Below are positions 4,802-5,695 of a stretch of DNA of 5,695 bases, one piece after another. The DNA comes from Paracoccaceae bacterium (GTDB lineage Bacteria > Pseudomonadota > Alphaproteobacteria > Rhodobacterales > Rhodobacteraceae). The translations under genes and the position numbers were made by a program. The notes under the pieces were generated by a model that saw nothing but the letters and a program-made list of their open reading frames with translations, was not told where the DNA came from and did not search any database. Each line of letters opens with the position of its first letter. Position 1 is the stretch's first letter. The DNA lies in contig JALSRF010000267.1 in the NCBI GenBank assembly GCA_026984895.1, positions 1 to 5,695 on the forward strand. The letters run 5' to 3'.

Positions 4802-5695
4802 TCAGCCCGCGGCCGGGCGATCCGCCGTGCCGGGCGCATCCTCTTCCTCGAACACGGGTTCCGCCCAGGGGGGGGTCGCGGCGGCGATTTGTTCGAAAAT
4901 GTCGTTCTTTTTCAGTGGTTTGGTCAGGTAGTGGTCCAGCCCGGACGACAGGATTTCTTCATCATCGCCACTCATGGCGTGGGCGGTCAGGGCAATGATG
5001 GGGGTCCGCCGCGCGCCGGTCTGTGCCTCGGCCTCGCGAATGCGCCGGGTGGCCTCCTTCCCGTCCATGAGCGGCATCGATATGTCCATGAAGACCAGAT
5101 CCGGCTGATGCGCGCGCCATTTTTCCACCGCTTCAACCCCGTTTTCGGCAAAGGCGAGTTCGATGTTCAGCTTGCGCACGAGCTTGGACAGGACCAGCCG
5201 GTTGGTCTTGTTGTCCTCTGCCGCAAGGATGAACATCTTGCGCGCGGCCTCGGGGGGGCGGCCGGCCGGCGGGTGCGGCGCCTCGTCAGCCGATTTCGCC
5301 GGCGGCTGTTCGAAAGCCAGGACAGCGCCGGCGCCGCCCGATGACCCCTGCGGAGGCTCATCCGGCGGGACGCTTTCGATCTGTGGAGCCGGGTCGGGCA
5401 CCGGGGTCGGCGCAGGGTCGGGAGATGCGATAGGCCCGGATGCCGGGGCGGGGTCGGACGCAGGCGCAGGGCCGGGCACAGGCGCAGGCTCGGCGGGCGA
5501 TGCGGCAGTCTCCGGCGGCGGCGCGCAAGGTGATTCGCGCGCGGGTGCCGGCAATTTCTGCAGGGCATCCATGATCTGCCTGCGCCCGGCCGGCTTGGAT
5601 AGGAGTTGCGCGCCCCTTTGGGCAAGGTCTCGTTCGCTGTCCTGCAGTTCCTGCACGACGATGACGGGAACGTCGATCCCGGCCCGCGCCAACGC
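4802..5695 (-). CDS. Two-receiver signalling protein, C-terminal part (probably hybrid sensor histidine kinase)
   Basis: The minus-strand frame runs open from the right edge to TGA at 4802-4804, giving 298 codons; the TTG at 5690-5692 is internal, not a start. Numbering from that TTG: residues 1-47 are the end of a first receiver domain with Lys-Pro (K33-P34); residues 48-150 are a Pro/Ala/Asp-rich linker; residues 153-275 are a complete CheY-like receiver with acidic pair E159-D160 (AEDNKTNR), phosphoacceptor D203 in FMDISMPLMDG, switch T236 in ALTAHA and K258 in TKP; a short acidic tail follows (EEED). This arrangement is typical of hybrid kinases in which histidine kinase domains lie N-terminal, here outside the window, but a stand-alone multi-receiver regulator is possible. 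Phosphorylation presumably relays to a histidine phosphotransfer partner, none of which is seen here. The first receiver has Gln where the switch Thr/Ser is expected. It converges with recQ. Confidence 0.88.
   Translation of the reverse strand, partial: ALARAGIDVPVIVVQELQDSERDLAQRGAQLLSKPAGRRQIMDALQKLPAPARESPCAPPPETAASPAEPAPVPGPAPASDPAPASGPIASPDPAPTPVPDPAPQIESVPPDEPPQGSSGGAGAVLAFEQPPAKSADEAPHPPAGRPPEAARKMFILAAEDNKTNRLVLSKLVRKLNIELAFAENGVEAVEKWRAHQPDLVFMDISMPLMDGKEATRRIREAEAQTGARRTPIIALTAHAMSGDDEEILSSGLDHYLTKPLKKNDIFEQIAAATPPWAEPVFEEEDAPGTADRPAAG

Overview
The window is GC-rich DNA whose gene content and codon bias point to an alphaproteobacterium, most likely of the Rhodobacterales. This rests on the style of the proteins (phytase-esterase-like protein, YhhQ-type transporter, RecQ with an extended C-terminus, hybrid-kinase receiver with an AEDNKTNR start), not on any rRNA or marker search.

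Layout: (1) 2-646 (+) is the 3' part of an esterase-like/phytase-fold protein that begins outside the window. (2) 741-1361 (+) encodes a YhhQ/VUT-family queuosine-precursor transporter. (3) 1362-1620 holds no ordinary gene but looks like a compact independent transcription unit: a TTGACA -35 box, a Shine-Dalgarno sequence able to pair along 14 nt with the 16S rRNA tail, an 18-codon GTG-start mini-ORF, two internal hairpins and a strong intrinsic terminator. (4) 1621-2043 (+) encodes ArfB, the GGQ-containing stalled-ribosome rescue hydrolase; its promoter appears to overlap the preceding terminator and to place the transcription start at the ATG, so the mRNA may be leaderless. (5) 2123-4168 (+) encodes the RecQ helicase, with helicase core, zinc site, RQC, HRDC and a further C-terminal block that resembles a degenerate second HRDC. 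(6) 4169-4801 is about 630 bp with no convincing gene: a probable terminator, short tandem repeats and a protein-like but unassigned minus-strand frame. (7) 4802-5695 (-) is the C-terminal part of a two-receiver signalling protein, probably a hybrid sensor histidine kinase: the end of a first, apparently degenerate receiver, a roughly 100-residue Pro/Ala linker and a complete, intact second receiver.

The genes do not form one obvious pathway. The transporter (tRNA queuosine supply) and ArfB (ribosome rescue) both touch translation, while RecQ acts in DNA repair and the receiver protein in signal transduction. RecQ and the receiver gene converge on the repeat-bearing gap. The part most worth following up is the mini-ORF/hairpin unit at 1368-1587 immediately before arfB. 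Nothing here is a phage, an insertion sequence, a CRISPR array or a recognisable defence system.
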